A DNA stretch of 34,527 nt from an uncultured Collinsella sp. Its GTDB lineage: Bacteria; Actinomycetota; Coriobacteriia; Coriobacteriales; Coriobacteriaceae. Shown here piece after piece: positions 15,418 through 23,571 of the stretch (positions are counted from its first letter, which is position 1; the number at the start of each line of letters is the position of its first letter). The DNA is taken from assembly GCA_902462065.1 (NCBI GenBank), contig CABQAK010000024.1:1-34527 (forward strand), in the 5' to 3' direction. The position numbers were made by a program, and so were the translations under genes. Under the pieces are notes generated by a model, which saw nothing but the letters and a program-made list of their open reading frames with translations, made no database searches and was not told the DNA's origin.

Positions 15418-16353
15418 CTAGTGCTCGATCCAACAACGTAAAGTTTCGCCGGCCTGCAGGTGACGCAGATTCTCCGCGGCGATGTCGACGACGTTGTTGA
15501 GCGTGGCGGCCAGGTGGAACCAGCCGGAGACGTGCGGCGTGATGAGCATGTTGGGCGCATCCCACAAGGGGCTTGTCTCAGGTAACGGTTCGGGATCGGT
15601 GACGTCGACCGCGGCGCCGGCAAGGTGTCCCGACTCCAGAGCGGCAACCAAATCGTCGACAACCACAAGATCGCCGCGGCCGCCGTTGGCAAAGAAGGAG
15701 CCCGGCTTCATCGCGGCAAAGAGCTCAGCGTTCGCCAGGCCGCGGGTCTCGGGTGTGCTGGGCATAAAGGATGCGACGATGTCAGCCTCGGCCAGGCGCT
15801 CGGGCAGGGCGTCCATGCCGTCCATGTCCTCAAACACAATGGGGTAGACAAGTGGATGGCGCTTGATGCCGCGGACGTGTGCACCCATGCTACGGCAGAG
15901 CGTGGCGAAGTGGCCGCCGATATCGCCCGCGCCCAGCACCAGCACGTTGGCGTTTTTGAGCGAGGTAACCGGCCCCAAATCCTCCCAGCGATGCTCGCGC
16001 TGCAGGTCCTGGTAGGCGGGCAGACGCTTCATCATGGAAAGGACCATGGCAAACATGTGCTCGCTTACGGCCTGACCGTAGGCGCCGATCGAGCAAGACA
16101 GCTTGGCGTCAGCCGGCACGGTGCCGGCGGCAAGGTAGTCGTCATAGCCGGCGGTCTGCAATTGCAACAGCTGGAGATGCTCGCATGCCGTGAGCATGCC
16201 AGGGTCGATGTTGCCCAGGATCACGTCGGCATCGGCGACCTGCTCGCGCGTGGCGGCGTCGGCGCTCGTGTAGACAAAGTCCTCGCCCGGAGCGCTCGAC
16301 TCAAGAATTGCGCGATGACGGTCGTTGATGGGCAGCAAAACCAGGATGTTCAC
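15418..16353 (-). CDS. D-isomer-specific 2-hydroxyacid dehydrogenase family protein
   Basis: NAD(P)-dependent oxidoreductase of 311 residues from a GTG start at 16351-16353, preceded by GGAGAGGA. The catalytic domain (1-100) has LQLQTAGYDDY and AYGQAVSEHMFAMVL. The Rossmann domain has VLGAGDIGGHFA (Gly141, Gly143, Gly146). The catalytic set is Arg226 (NGGRGD), Glu255 (DVTDPEPLP) and His274 (ITPHVSGW), all conserved. Residue 165 (RGIKRHP) is basic where NAD-specific members have Asp, hinting at NADP preference. The physiological substrate (lactate, glyoxylate or a 2-ketoacid) is not evident. Single gene with its own hairpins. Confidence 0.9.
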   Translation of the reverse strand: MNILVLLPINDRHRAILESSAPGEDFVYTSADAATREQVADADVILGNIDPGMLTACEHLQLLQLQTAGYDDYLAAGTVPADAKLSCSIGAYGQAVSEHMFAMVLSMMKRLPAYQDLQREHRWEDLGPVTSLKNANVLVLGAGDIGGHFATLCRSMGAHVRGIKRHPLVYPIVFEDMDGMDALPERLAEADIVASFMPSTPETRGLANAELFAAMKPGSFFANGGRGDLVVVDDLVAALESGHLAGAAVDVTDPEPLPETSPLWDAPNMLITPHVSGWFHLAATLNNVVDIAAENLRHLQAGETLRCWIEH

Positions 16354-16372
16354 AAGCAGTCCTCTCCGCTCG

Positions 16373-16412
16373 ACCTACCAAAAAGGGACAGGTTTATTTT
16401 GGCAGGTTTTAT
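16373..16412. repeat. CCTGCCAAAA palindromic repeat, copy 5
   Basis: ACCTACCAAAA (16373-16383) with TTTTGGCAGGT (16397-16407; one G/T mispair) around AGGGACAGGTTTA. It lies only 20 bases upstream of the dehydrogenase GTG start, so it falls in or next to that gene's 5' region, between it and the map terminator. Confidence 0.85.
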
Positions 16413-16435
16413 CAGGCAAAACGTTCAAATAAAAA

Positions 16436-16474
16436 CGCCGGATGCAAGACGAGCGTACCCGTCAGCATCCGGCG
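16436..16474 (-). terminator. rho-independent terminator of map
   Basis: CGCCGGATGC (16436-16445) and GCATCCGGCG (16465-16474) form a perfect 10-bp stem. On the minus strand it is followed by TTTTTATTTG, a good U-tract. It lies 10 bases past the map stop. Confidence 0.9.
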
Positions 16475-16483
16475 CATCTACAG

Positions 16484-17371
16484 CTACCAGCTCAGCAGCT
16501 CGTAGCCGTCCTCGGTCACCACGAGCTGAACCTCGCACTGGGCCGAATCGCTGCCGTCCTTGGTGCGCACGCACCAACCGTCACCCTTGCTAATCTTGAT
16601 GTCGGGCGCTCCGGCATTGACCATGGGCTCGATGGTAAAGACCATGCCAGGGGCCATGATGGTGTCCACGTCGGGCGCTTCGGTGGTAAAGCCCACAAAC
16701 GGGTCCTCGTGGAACTCCTTACCGATGCCGTGTCCGCCGTACTCGCGCACCACGCTAAAGCCGGCGTCCTCGACCGTTTTTTGCACGGCCTCGGCCATCA
16801 CGGATAGCGGTAGCCACGGCTTGACGGCAGCCAGGCCCGCTTCCACGCTGGCGCGGGTGACGTCGACCAGGCGCTGGCGGTCGGCCGAGACCTCGCCGAT
16901 GCAGAACATGCGGCTCGAGTCGCTAAAGTAGCCGTCTAGGATCGTGGAGCAGTCCACGTTGATGATGTCGCCCTCGTGCAGCACGTCCGTATCGCAGGGG
17001 ATACCGTGGCAGACGACGTCGTTGATCGAGGTGCACACGCTCTTTGGGTAGCCCTCGTAGTGGAGGTCGGCCGGTGTGCCACCGTGCTCGACGGTGTAGT
17101 CGTAGATCATCTGGTCGATCTGGTTGGTGGTCATGCCCGCGGCGATGTGCTCGCCTACGTAGTCGAGCACGCCCACGTTGATAGCGGCCGAGCGCTTGAT
17201 GCCCTCGATATCGGCGGGCGTCTTGTAGAGCGTGCGGGGCAGAACCTCCCAGCCCTCTTCCCACAGGCGCTCGAGGCGCTCGTCGAAGGCGCTATGGCAT
17301 TTCTTGTATTTTTTGCCGCTGCCGCACCAGCAGGCATCGTTGCGGCCGGGTACGGGTCCTTTGTCATACAT
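16484..17371 (-). CDS. map: type I methionine aminopeptidase with N-terminal SEC-C zinc motif
   Basis: Removes the initiator methionine from nascent proteins; cytosolic, ribosome-associated, 295 residues. An N-terminal SEC-C motif (CWCGSGKKYKKCH; Cys14, Cys16, Cys25, His26) precedes the catalytic domain. Metal ligands seen are Asp140 (IINVDCS), Asp151 (GYFSDSSR), His214 (YGGHGIG), Glu248 (FTIEPM) and Glu280 (QCEVQL); the substrate His122 (VVCHGIP) is also present. Length fits the SEC-C subgroup found in Firmicutes and Coriobacteria, in which the zinc finger is thought to help ribosome binding. It is not in the usual secY-adk-map-infA context, so a second, canonical map may exist elsewhere. 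Confidence 0.95.
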   Translation of the reverse strand: MYDKGPVPGRNDACWCGSGKKYKKCHSAFDERLERLWEEGWEVLPRTLYKTPADIEGIKRSAAINVGVLDYVGEHIAAGMTTNQIDQMIYDYTVEHGGTPADLHYEGYPKSVCTSINDVVCHGIPCDTDVLHEGDIINVDCSTILDGYFSDSSRMFCIGEVSADRQRLVDVTRASVEAGLAAVKPWLPLSVMAEAVQKTVEDAGFSVVREYGGHGIGKEFHEDPFVGFTTEAPDVDTIMAPGMVFTIEPMVNAGAPDIKISKGDGWCVRTKDGSDSAQCEVQLVVTEDGYELLSW

Positions 17372-17423
17372 GGCTAACTTCCTTTCATCCGCAGCTAGTA
17401 TAGCCCACCCGCGCGTCCATAAA

Positions 17424-17490
17424 AGTTGCGGTGATATAGTTCCGATTTAAGCGGTTTAACAGCATAAATAGGAACTATATCACCGCAACT
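17424..17490. repeat. GTTGCGGTG palindrome, copy C
   Basis: Perfect 20-bp inverted arms, AGTTGCGGTGATATAGTTCC (17424-17443) and its complement (17471-17490), around a 27-base loop. It separates map from the radical SAM gene and occupies most of the 160-bp gap. Confidence 0.9.
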
Positions 17491-17531
17491 GATGGGGCGG
17501 GATGGCGGGCACTGGCTGCTGTGTGGTTTTG

Positions 17532-18308
17532 CTAGTAGCTCACCTGGCAGGGAATGCCGAGGGCGCGCACACGTGCAGCGATCGTGTCGAGCACCTCGGG
17601 CGCTGCTTTGGCAAGGCCGGCGACTGGCGTCTCGCGCGCCACCGTGTAGATGGTCGCCTCCTGCGGGCGAATGCGCTCGAGCGCCGCGAGCCAAGGGCCG
17701 ACGTACTCCTCGCCGGTGTTGTCGATGAGCTTGCCCTGATACTCGCCGGTCAAAAAGATCGTCTGGATAATGACATGACCGTCAAAGCTTGCGAACGTCT
17801 CGATCTGGTGCTCGACGTCGTAGGGGCCAACAGGCTGGTCGAGCAGCTGGATAAACGCCGGGTCGACGGTATCGAACTTGAGGATGTTGTCGTCGACCAT
17901 CATGAGCGCGTCGTGCACCTCGGGACGGTCGGCGCGCGTGCCGTTGGAGAGCACGGCGATCTTGGAGTTTGGGGCAAGCTGATCGCGCAGCGCGACGGCG
18001 CCGGCGATGGCCTGCGGAAACTCCGGTGCGGCGGTGGGCTCGCCGTTGCCTGCGAAGGTGATCACATCGGGGAGCTCGCCCTCGGCTGCCATCTCGCGCA
18101 GCTTGGCCTCCAGGGCGTCGAGCACCACAGCGGCCGAGTTATACGGCTGGTGGCAGGGGCGCTCGGCGTTGAGGCCGTTTTCGCAGTAAATGCAGTCGAA
18201 CGTACAGATTTTGCCGCTGGCCGGCATCATGTTGACGCCGAGCGAAAGGCCCAGGCGACGGCTGCGGACGGGCCCAAAGATGGGGCTGGCATTTAAAAAC
18301 GTAGACAT
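17532..18308 (-). CDS. radical SAM protein (COG0731-like)
   Basis: Iron-sulfur/S-adenosylmethionine enzyme of 258 residues from ATG at 18306-18308, chosen because GAGGAG lies 9 bases upstream; the frame is open further to 18344. The cluster motif CTFDCIYC gives Cys35, Cys39 and Cys42. It is preceded by the family hallmark IFGPVRSRRLGLSLGVN (10-26), which is shared with stand-alone COG0731 proteins related to wyosine-synthesis Fe-S oxidoreductases. VITFAGNGEPT is the SAM-contacting 'GGE'-type strand. No partner gene is adjacent, so the substrate is unknown. Being bacterial, it is unlikely to make wyosine. Confidence 0.88.
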   Translation of the reverse strand: MSTFLNASPIFGPVRSRRLGLSLGVNMMPASGKICTFDCIYCENGLNAERPCHQPYNSAAVVLDALEAKLREMAAEGELPDVITFAGNGEPTAAPEFPQAIAGAVALRDQLAPNSKIAVLSNGTRADRPEVHDALMMVDDNILKFDTVDPAFIQLLDQPVGPYDVEHQIETFASFDGHVIIQTIFLTGEYQGKLIDNTGEEYVGPWLAALERIRPQEATIYTVARETPVAGLAKAAPEVLDTIAARVRALGIPCQVSY

Positions 18309-18532
18309 AGGTAAAAGCTCCTCAAGACAATTGTGCCTAAGCATAGCATCGGCTCCAAAGCAAGGTGCGGGCTCTTGCTTTACAAGTTTCTTTTTTAACG
18401 TCGCTCATTATGCCGTGCCATGAAAAGCCTCGGGTCGGGTACAGTTAATCTGTTAACAAGGCGTAAGGCAATGCGGGTCTATCCAACCGTACTGACGTGC
18501 AACTGGATGGGCATTGATGACGGGGGCACAAC

Positions 18533-19330
18533 ATGGATTTTACGGTCGAGAATGCGGGCACCACGATTGCCTGTCGCGAATATGCCGGCCCGGATGTGTC
18601 GCCTGATACTCCTGCTTTGGTGTGCGTGCACGGTGCGTGCGTCGATGGTGTCTTTTTTGACGGCATCGCCCGCGAGCTCGCCTGCGACTATCGCGTCATT
18701 GCCTACGACCGCCGCGGTTGCGGCGAGAGCGGCGACGCTGCAGACGGACGCTACGACCTCACCGCCCAGGCCGCCGACCTGCAGGCTGTTATCGAGCATA
18801 TTGGCGCTCCGGCAAACGTGCTTGCGCACAGTGCCGGTACGTTGGTGGCCCTGGAGCTTCTCCGTGCAAACCCCGCCATAATCTCGCGTGCGATTCTGCA
18901 TGAACCCGCCGTGACGGATGAGGGCGCCGGCCTGGGCGCGGCTCCGGTTTTGCTCGAGATGATCGCCGCGGGAAAGGTCTCCAGGGCATTACGGGCCTTC
19001 CTGGGCGCCATCGGCGATTCGGACCCTGAGGCCCCCAAGTTAACCGAGGCAGAAGCCAAGCATGCCCTGCGCAACGGCCGCAGTTTCATGGCAAACGAAT
19101 ACGGGATTACTATGACCTGCGTTCCCGATTGGGATAGCGTTCGCGCGTCGAAAACGGTGGCCGCCGTGCTCTTGGGCGAGCTCTCGATTGGTACGCCCCG
19201 CGAGGCGGGAACGAGGATAGCGGCTGAGCTTTTGGACTGTCCACTCGTAATGGTTCCCGGCGCGCACAACGGCCTGCGCGATCGCCCGGCAGCGGCTGCC
19301 CAGACTGTCCGTGGCATCCTGGGGCTCTAG
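18533..19330 (+). CDS. alpha/beta hydrolase
   Basis: Soluble alpha/beta-hydrolase fold protein of 265 residues. Seen are the oxyanion-hole strand LVCVHGACVDG (29-39), AYDRRGCGESG (57-67), nucleophile Ser100 in LAHSAGT (an A-x-S-x-G elbow instead of G-x-S-x-G), a cap region about 125-195, and the C-terminal histidine in VPGAHNGLRDRP. The general-base Asp is probably in the ELLDCPLVMV region but is not certain. No operon partner; the substrate (ester, lactone or amide) cannot be assigned. Confidence 0.85.
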   Translation: MDFTVENAGTTIACREYAGPDVSPDTPALVCVHGACVDGVFFDGIARELACDYRVIAYDRRGCGESGDAADGRYDLTAQAADLQAVIEHIGAPANVLAHSAGTLVALELLRANPAIISRAILHEPAVTDEGAGLGAAPVLLEMIAAGKVSRALRAFLGAIGDSDPEAPKLTEAEAKHALRNGRSFMANEYGITMTCVPDWDSVRASKTVAAVLLGELSIGTPREAGTRIAAELLDCPLVMVPGAHNGLRDRPAAAAQTVRGILGL

Positions 19331-19541
19331 CAGCTGCAAAAAACAAAACAGGCTTCACCCGCAACCGTTTCGGCCGTGTTAACAAACGTGCTCAAAACCT
19401 CACGTCTGCGGCTTCAATCGCGCCGTCTGCCAACTCATAAAAATGTAACAGCATTCACGTGCTTACCTGCATCGACAAGGTGCTACTCTGGTACCGTTTG
19501 GAACCCACCGCTACCATGCGAACCTATCGAAAGGGCCCCAT

Positions 19542-21422
19542 ATGCTCAATAATCACGAGGTCAATCTAACCGGCGAGGAGGCTGCCGCCGAGGTCGCCCG
19601 CGTCGCGAAGACCTACCCCGTGGTGCGTTTGCTGTCGGCCGATCAGATTAAGAGCGAGCCTAACTGCTTGCTCGCCGGCGATCGCTGCCCTTGTCTGCGT
19701 CAGTCGAGTCTTGAGGCCTTGGCAGGTTCCGATGATGTATCGGAGCAGCTGCTCAATGATGGTGCCGAGTACCGCGCCCGTCTGCGCCCTCTGAAGGTCG
19801 AAGGCGAGCCTCATGTCTTGCTGATGGTGCGTCCGATCGATGGGCAAGAGGCTGCAGAAGAGGACCTTGTCTACACTGACGTGCTGACGAGTGTGCGCAA
19901 TCGTCGATATTACGAGGAAAAGCTCCGTAGCGCCCGCATGAATGCCGGCGTTGCGATGATCGACCTTGATGATTTTAGGGCCTTCAACGATACGTGTGGC
20001 CGTCATGCCGGCGACCTCGCACTCGGTGCTGTGGCGACAGCCATACGCAGCGGAATTCGTTCGACTGACGAGCTTGTGCGCTATGGCTGCGACAAGTTTG
20101 TGGTCGTCATGCCCAATATTCCCTCCGATGACTTCGTCCGTCGCCTGCATCAGGTATCCGAAGCCGTTCATTCCACGATTATTCCGGGCCATGAGTACGT
20201 GAGCTTGACGGCATGTGTTGGTGGCGTTCGCATTCATGGCGAGACGGTCGATGAGGGCGTTGGCCGTGCTGTCCAGTTACTGAGCCGCGCTAAGGCAAAA
20301 GCCGGTACGGTCGTGACCGATGCCGATTCCATCGAGGCCTTCCAAAGCGAAAAGCCTTTGGTGCTAATTGTCGACGACTCCGAGATGAACCGAGCCATTC
20401 TCAACGAGATGCTCAAGGACGAGTATTGCATCCTCGAGGCCGATAACGGTCGCGCGGCGCTCGACATGGTCGACCGCTATGGCGATGAGCTGTCGCTCGT
20501 GCTGCTGGATATTGTCATGCCGGGCATAAGCGGCTTTGAGGTGCTGGCCGGTCTGTCGCGCCGATCGGGCATCGACAATCTGCCTGTCATCATGATTTCG
20601 AGCGAAGATTCCGATGATATGGTTCTGCGCGCGTACGAGCTGGGCGCCTCGGACTATATCAACCGCCCGTTTGACTCCCGTGTCGTGCGCCGCCGTGTGA
20701 GCAACACCATCCGCCTATACGCTAAACAGCGCCGCCTGACGAACCTGCTGTCCCAGCAGTACAACGAGCGCGTCAAGAACAGTCGCATGCTCATCGACAT
20801 CATGGCCGGCGTCATGGAGCTTCGTAACGGCGAGAGCGGCAGGCACGTTACGAACATCGAGAAGCTGACCGAGCTGCTGCTTGGCTGTCTGGTCCAGCGT
20901 AGCGGCACGATCTCCCTCGACAATGAGGAGCGCTCCACGATCGCCCTGGCTTCGGCGCTGCACGATATCGGCAAGATGTCGATTGACGATGCGATTCTCA
21001 ACAAGCCCGGACGCCTTACGCCCGAGGAGTTCGAGATTATGAAGACGCATACCACGATCGGCGCCGACATGCTGCGTGAGCTGGGTAGCCATCACGCCGG
21101 CAATGCGCTTATGGAATATGCGTACCAGATTGCGCGTTGGCACCACGAGCGCTGGGACGGCAAGGGTTATCCCGATGGCCTTAAGGGCGACGATATCCCC
21201 ATCGCCGCGCAGGTGGTCTCGGTGGCTGACGTGTACGATGCACTGACGAGCGTGCGCGTGTACAAGGACGCTATCCCGCACGAGGAGGCGATCCAGATGA
21301 TCCTGGACGGTAAGTGCGGCACCTTTAACCCGCTGCTGCTCGATTGTCTGCTCGAGGTGCAAGACCAAATTGCCGAGACGTTGGCACGCCCCGCTGACGT
21401 CGTTGCGTTTCCCACGATTTAG
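19542..21422 (+). CDS. degenerate GGDEF - receiver - HD-GYP protein
   Basis: Multi-domain signalling protein of 626 residues, soluble. Residues about 1-105 are of unknown fold. Residues 110-262 form a GGDEF-like domain with the substrate segment VAMIDLDDFRAFND, but the signature reads GCDKF (182-186), so diguanylate cyclase activity is unlikely. Residues 272-395 are a CheY-like receiver with Asp279 and phospho-acceptor Asp323 in LLDIVMP. Residues about 415-615 are an HD-GYP domain with His474/Asp475 (ALHDIGK), WHHERWDGKGYPDGL (GYP at 542-544) and VADVYDAL, all as in active cyclic-di-GMP phosphodiesterases. It starts with ATG behind GAAAGG. It is followed 24 bp later by an Hpt gene, suggesting that the receiver is fed by a phosphorelay. 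Confidence 0.92.
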   Translation: MLNNHEVNLTGEEAAAEVARVAKTYPVVRLLSADQIKSEPNCLLAGDRCPCLRQSSLEALAGSDDVSEQLLNDGAEYRARLRPLKVEGEPHVLLMVRPIDGQEAAEEDLVYTDVLTSVRNRRYYEEKLRSARMNAGVAMIDLDDFRAFNDTCGRHAGDLALGAVATAIRSGIRSTDELVRYGCDKFVVVMPNIPSDDFVRRLHQVSEAVHSTIIPGHEYVSLTACVGGVRIHGETVDEGVGRAVQLLSRAKAKAGTVVTDADSIEAFQSEKPLVLIVDDSEMNRAILNEMLKDEYCILEADNGRAALDMVDRYGDELSLVLLDIVMPGISGFEVLAGLSRRSGIDNLPVIMISSEDSDDMVLRAYELGASDYINRPFDSRVVRRRVSNTIRLYAKQRRLTNLLSQQYNERVKNSRMLIDIMAGVMELRNGESGRHVTNIEKLTELLLGCLVQRSGTISLDNEERSTIALASALHDIGKMSIDDAILNKPGRLTPEEFEIMKTHTTIGADMLRELGSHHAGNALMEYAYQIARWHHERWDGKGYPDGLKGDDIPIAAQVVSVADVYDALTSVRVYKDAIPHEEAIQMILDGKCGTFNPLLLDCLLEVQDQIAETLARPADVVAFPTI

Positions 21423-21446
21423 TTTGACCAAAGGAGTTTTTAATCC

Positions 21447-21803
21447 ATGATTTCCATGCGTGAGGCGTATGAGAAGATCGGCGCTAATTATGATGACGCG
21501 TGTGCTCGGCTGATGGGCGGGGAAATGCTTGCCCGCTTTGCCCTCAAGTTTTTAGATGACGAGAGCATGGACAAGTTGGAAGCTGCCATGGCGGCAGGAG
21601 ACGCCGAGGAAGCGTTTATGGCAGCGCACACGCTCAAGGGCGTGAGCCAGAACCTGGGATTCGATAATCTGTACGAGCCAGCGGTCGTGGTGACCGAGGC
21701 GCTGCGCGGCGCCGATGCCGTTGACGGCGCTCGCGAGGGAATGCATGCGCTGCAGCAGCAATATGCGGCTACGATGTCGGCCCTGCGCGAGGCGGCCGAA
21801 TAA
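21447..21803 (+). CDS. Hpt (histidine phosphotransfer) domain protein
   Basis: Small phosphorelay protein of 118 residues, all-helical. The phospho-acceptor is His61 in FMAAHTLKGVSQNLGF, the standard Hpt helix. AAGGAG lies upstream of ATG 21447. It is co-oriented with and 24 bp after the receiver/HD-GYP gene and followed by a strong terminator, so the two form one unit. It probably passes phosphate to or from the receiver Asp323 of its neighbour. No matching hybrid kinase is present in the window. Confidence 0.9.
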   Translation: MISMREAYEKIGANYDDACARLMGGEMLARFALKFLDDESMDKLEAAMAAGDAEEAFMAAHTLKGVSQNLGFDNLYEPAVVVTEALRGADAVDGAREGMHALQQQYAATMSALREAAE

Positions 21804-21844
21804 GAGCTTGCGGGCCTTGGGCTGCGTGCCGGCCTCATCTAGAC

Positions 21845-21889
21845 AAAAGGGCGCCCCGCCGGACCATGTGGCCGGCGGGGCGCCCTTTT
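21845..21889. terminator. strong bidirectional rho-independent terminator
   Basis: AAAAGGGCGCCCCGCCGG (21845-21862) pairs exactly with CCGGCGGGGCGCCCTTTT (21872-21889) around a 9-base loop, with A- and T-runs at the ends. It serves the Hpt gene on the plus strand and the amino acid transport operon on the minus strand. Confidence 0.95.
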
Positions 21890-21908
21890 GTGTTGTGCTG
21901 TCCGTGAA

Positions 21909-22760
21909 CTAACGAGCCTGCTTGACCTTTGCCGCCGCCTCGACAAACGACTTCCACAGGTTAAAGTCGGTCTCGAGCGTCTTCCACGTGTACTCAGGAT
22001 GCCATTGCACGCCCAGGCAGAATGGCTGGCCTTCGACCTCGATGCACTCGGGAACGCCGTCGGTTGCCTTGGCGACCAAGCGCGTGCTTTTACCCAGACG
22101 GTCGACGCAGCAGTGATGTGCCGAGTTGGTCTGGATCAGCCTGTGCCCGCCAACCGCGCGCTCCAGCAGCGAGCCCGGCACGACCTCGACGGGGTGCACG
22201 GGATCGTTGAGCACGTGGGTATGGCGCCACTGCGTGCGGCCCTCGCGCGCACCCAGGCTCGGCACGTCCATGCACAAGGTGCCACCGGTGGCGACGTTGA
22301 GCAGCTGCGTGCCGCGGCAAGTGGTAAAGAGCGGCTTTTTGGCGCGGAGCACCTCGTCGACCAGCTTAAACTCAAAGCTATCGCGGATCTCGCAGCAGAG
22401 GGTAGGATCGTAAGGTCGATCATCGCCCCAGCGTTTGGGATTGACATCGGGGCCGCCGGGAATGGCGATGCCGTCGGCGATATCGACGTAATGACGGATG
22501 ACCTCAATGTCCTCGGTGATGGACATCTGCAGCGGCAGGCCGCCAGCGGCAAGGATGGCATCGACAAAGACACTTGCGATTTCCTCGTTGGGGGAGAGCA
22601 TCTCGGTTAAAAACGGCTCCGCCTCTTCCCAGCGCGGTGCGACGAGGATGAGTGGGCGGTCGGCGGGGGTGACGTCGACGTGCGGGGTATAGGACGATGA
22701 AGTGCGAGTTCCGATCATAGGTGTAACTTTCGAGTTTGGATGGTCATGGCGAGCGAACAT
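21909..22760 (-). CDS. class I glutamine amidotransferase-like hydrolase (peptidase C26, PuuD-like)
   Basis: Cytosolic hydrolase of the gamma-glutamyl-GABA hydrolase (C26) family, up to 283 residues. The catalytic triad is visible: Cys148 in FTTCRGTQLLN, His254 and Glu256 in LGVQWHPEY. IPGGPDVNPKRWG (100-112) and SAHHCCVD are typical of PuuD-type enzymes that cleave gamma-glutamyl bonds. The longest start is at 22758-22760, 10 bp after the ATPase gene; MIGTRTSS at 22716-22718 is an alternative and closer to the family's usual N-terminus. It is last in the amino acid ABC operon, suggesting that the imported compound or its gamma-glutamyl form is the substrate. Confidence 0.87.
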   Translation of the reverse strand: MFARHDHPNSKVTPMIGTRTSSSYTPHVDVTPADRPLILVAPRWEEAEPFLTEMLSPNEEIASVFVDAILAAGGLPLQMSITEDIEVIRHYVDIADGIAIPGGPDVNPKRWGDDRPYDPTLCCEIRDSFEFKLVDEVLRAKKPLFTTCRGTQLLNVATGGTLCMDVPSLGAREGRTQWRHTHVLNDPVHPVEVVPGSLLERAVGGHRLIQTNSAHHCCVDRLGKSTRLVAKATDGVPECIEVEGQPFCLGVQWHPEYTWKTLETDFNLWKSFVEAAAKVKQAR

Positions 22761-22770
22761 GGCAATTGGG

Positions 22771-23535
22771 CTAGTGGCCCTTGATGGAGTTGAGGAAGTC
22801 CTGGGCGCGCTTGGTCTGGGGGTGGTCGAAGAACTCGTCGGGCGTGCCGGTTTCCACGATCTGGCCGTCGGCCATAAAGACGACGCGGTCGGCTACGCGG
22901 CGGGCGAAGTTCATCTCGTGCGTGATGACGATCATCGTCATACCTTGCTGTGCCAGGCGAACCATGACCTCGAGCACCTCGTTGATCATCTCGGGGTCAA
23001 GGGCACTCGTGGGCTCGTCAAAGAGCATGGCCTTGGGTTGCATGGCAAGCGAGCGGGCGATGGCTACGCGCTGTTGCTGGCCGCCCGAAAGCTGTGCGGG
23101 CACCTTATCGGCTTGCTCGGCCACGCCCACGCGGCTCAGCAGGTCCATGGCGCGCTCACGAGCCTCCTCCTTGGACACGCCCAGCACATCGACCGGTCCC
23201 AACATGACGTTCTGCAGTACGGTCATGTGTGCGAACAGGTTGAACTGTTGGAACACCATGCCCAGCTCGGCACGCATGCGGGCAAGGTCCTTGCCTTCCT
23301 GCGGCAGGGGCTCGCCCTCGATGAGGATCTCGCCCGAGTCTATGGTTTCCAGGCGGTTGATGGTGCGGCACATGGTCGACTTGCCCGAGCCCGAGGGGCC
23401 AATTACAACGACGACCTCGCCGCGGTCGACCGAGAGATTGATGTCGTTGAGGACGTGCAGATCGCCATAGTGCTTATCGACGTGCTTGAGCTCGATCAGC
23501 GGCTGATTGCCGGTAGAAGAAGTGCTCTGTGCCAT
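22771..23535 (-). CDS. polar amino acid ABC transporter ATP-binding protein (GlnQ-like)
   Basis: ATPase of 254 residues of the PAAT amino acid importer family. Walker A GPSGSGKS (46-53), Q-loop Gln96 in GMVFQQFNLFAHMTVLQNV (a hallmark of GlnQ/HisP), signature LSGGQQQR (149-156), Walker B LFDEP with Glu174, and switch His206 in ITHEMNFA. Complete. It sits downstream of the two permeases in the same minus-strand operon, 36 bp after the second permease, with a Shine-Dalgarno in the gap. Confidence 0.94.
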   Translation of the reverse strand: MAQSTSSTGNQPLIELKHVDKHYGDLHVLNDINLSVDRGEVVVVIGPSGSGKSTMCRTINRLETIDSGEILIEGEPLPQEGKDLARMRAELGMVFQQFNLFAHMTVLQNVMLGPVDVLGVSKEEARERAMDLLSRVGVAEQADKVPAQLSGGQQQRVAIARSLAMQPKAMLFDEPTSALDPEMINEVLEVMVRLAQQGMTMIVITHEMNFARRVADRVVFMADGQIVETGTPDEFFDHPQTKRAQDFLNSIKGH

Positions 23536-23571
23536 GGTGCTCGGCTCCTTATGACTCGAAATGGTAAAGCG

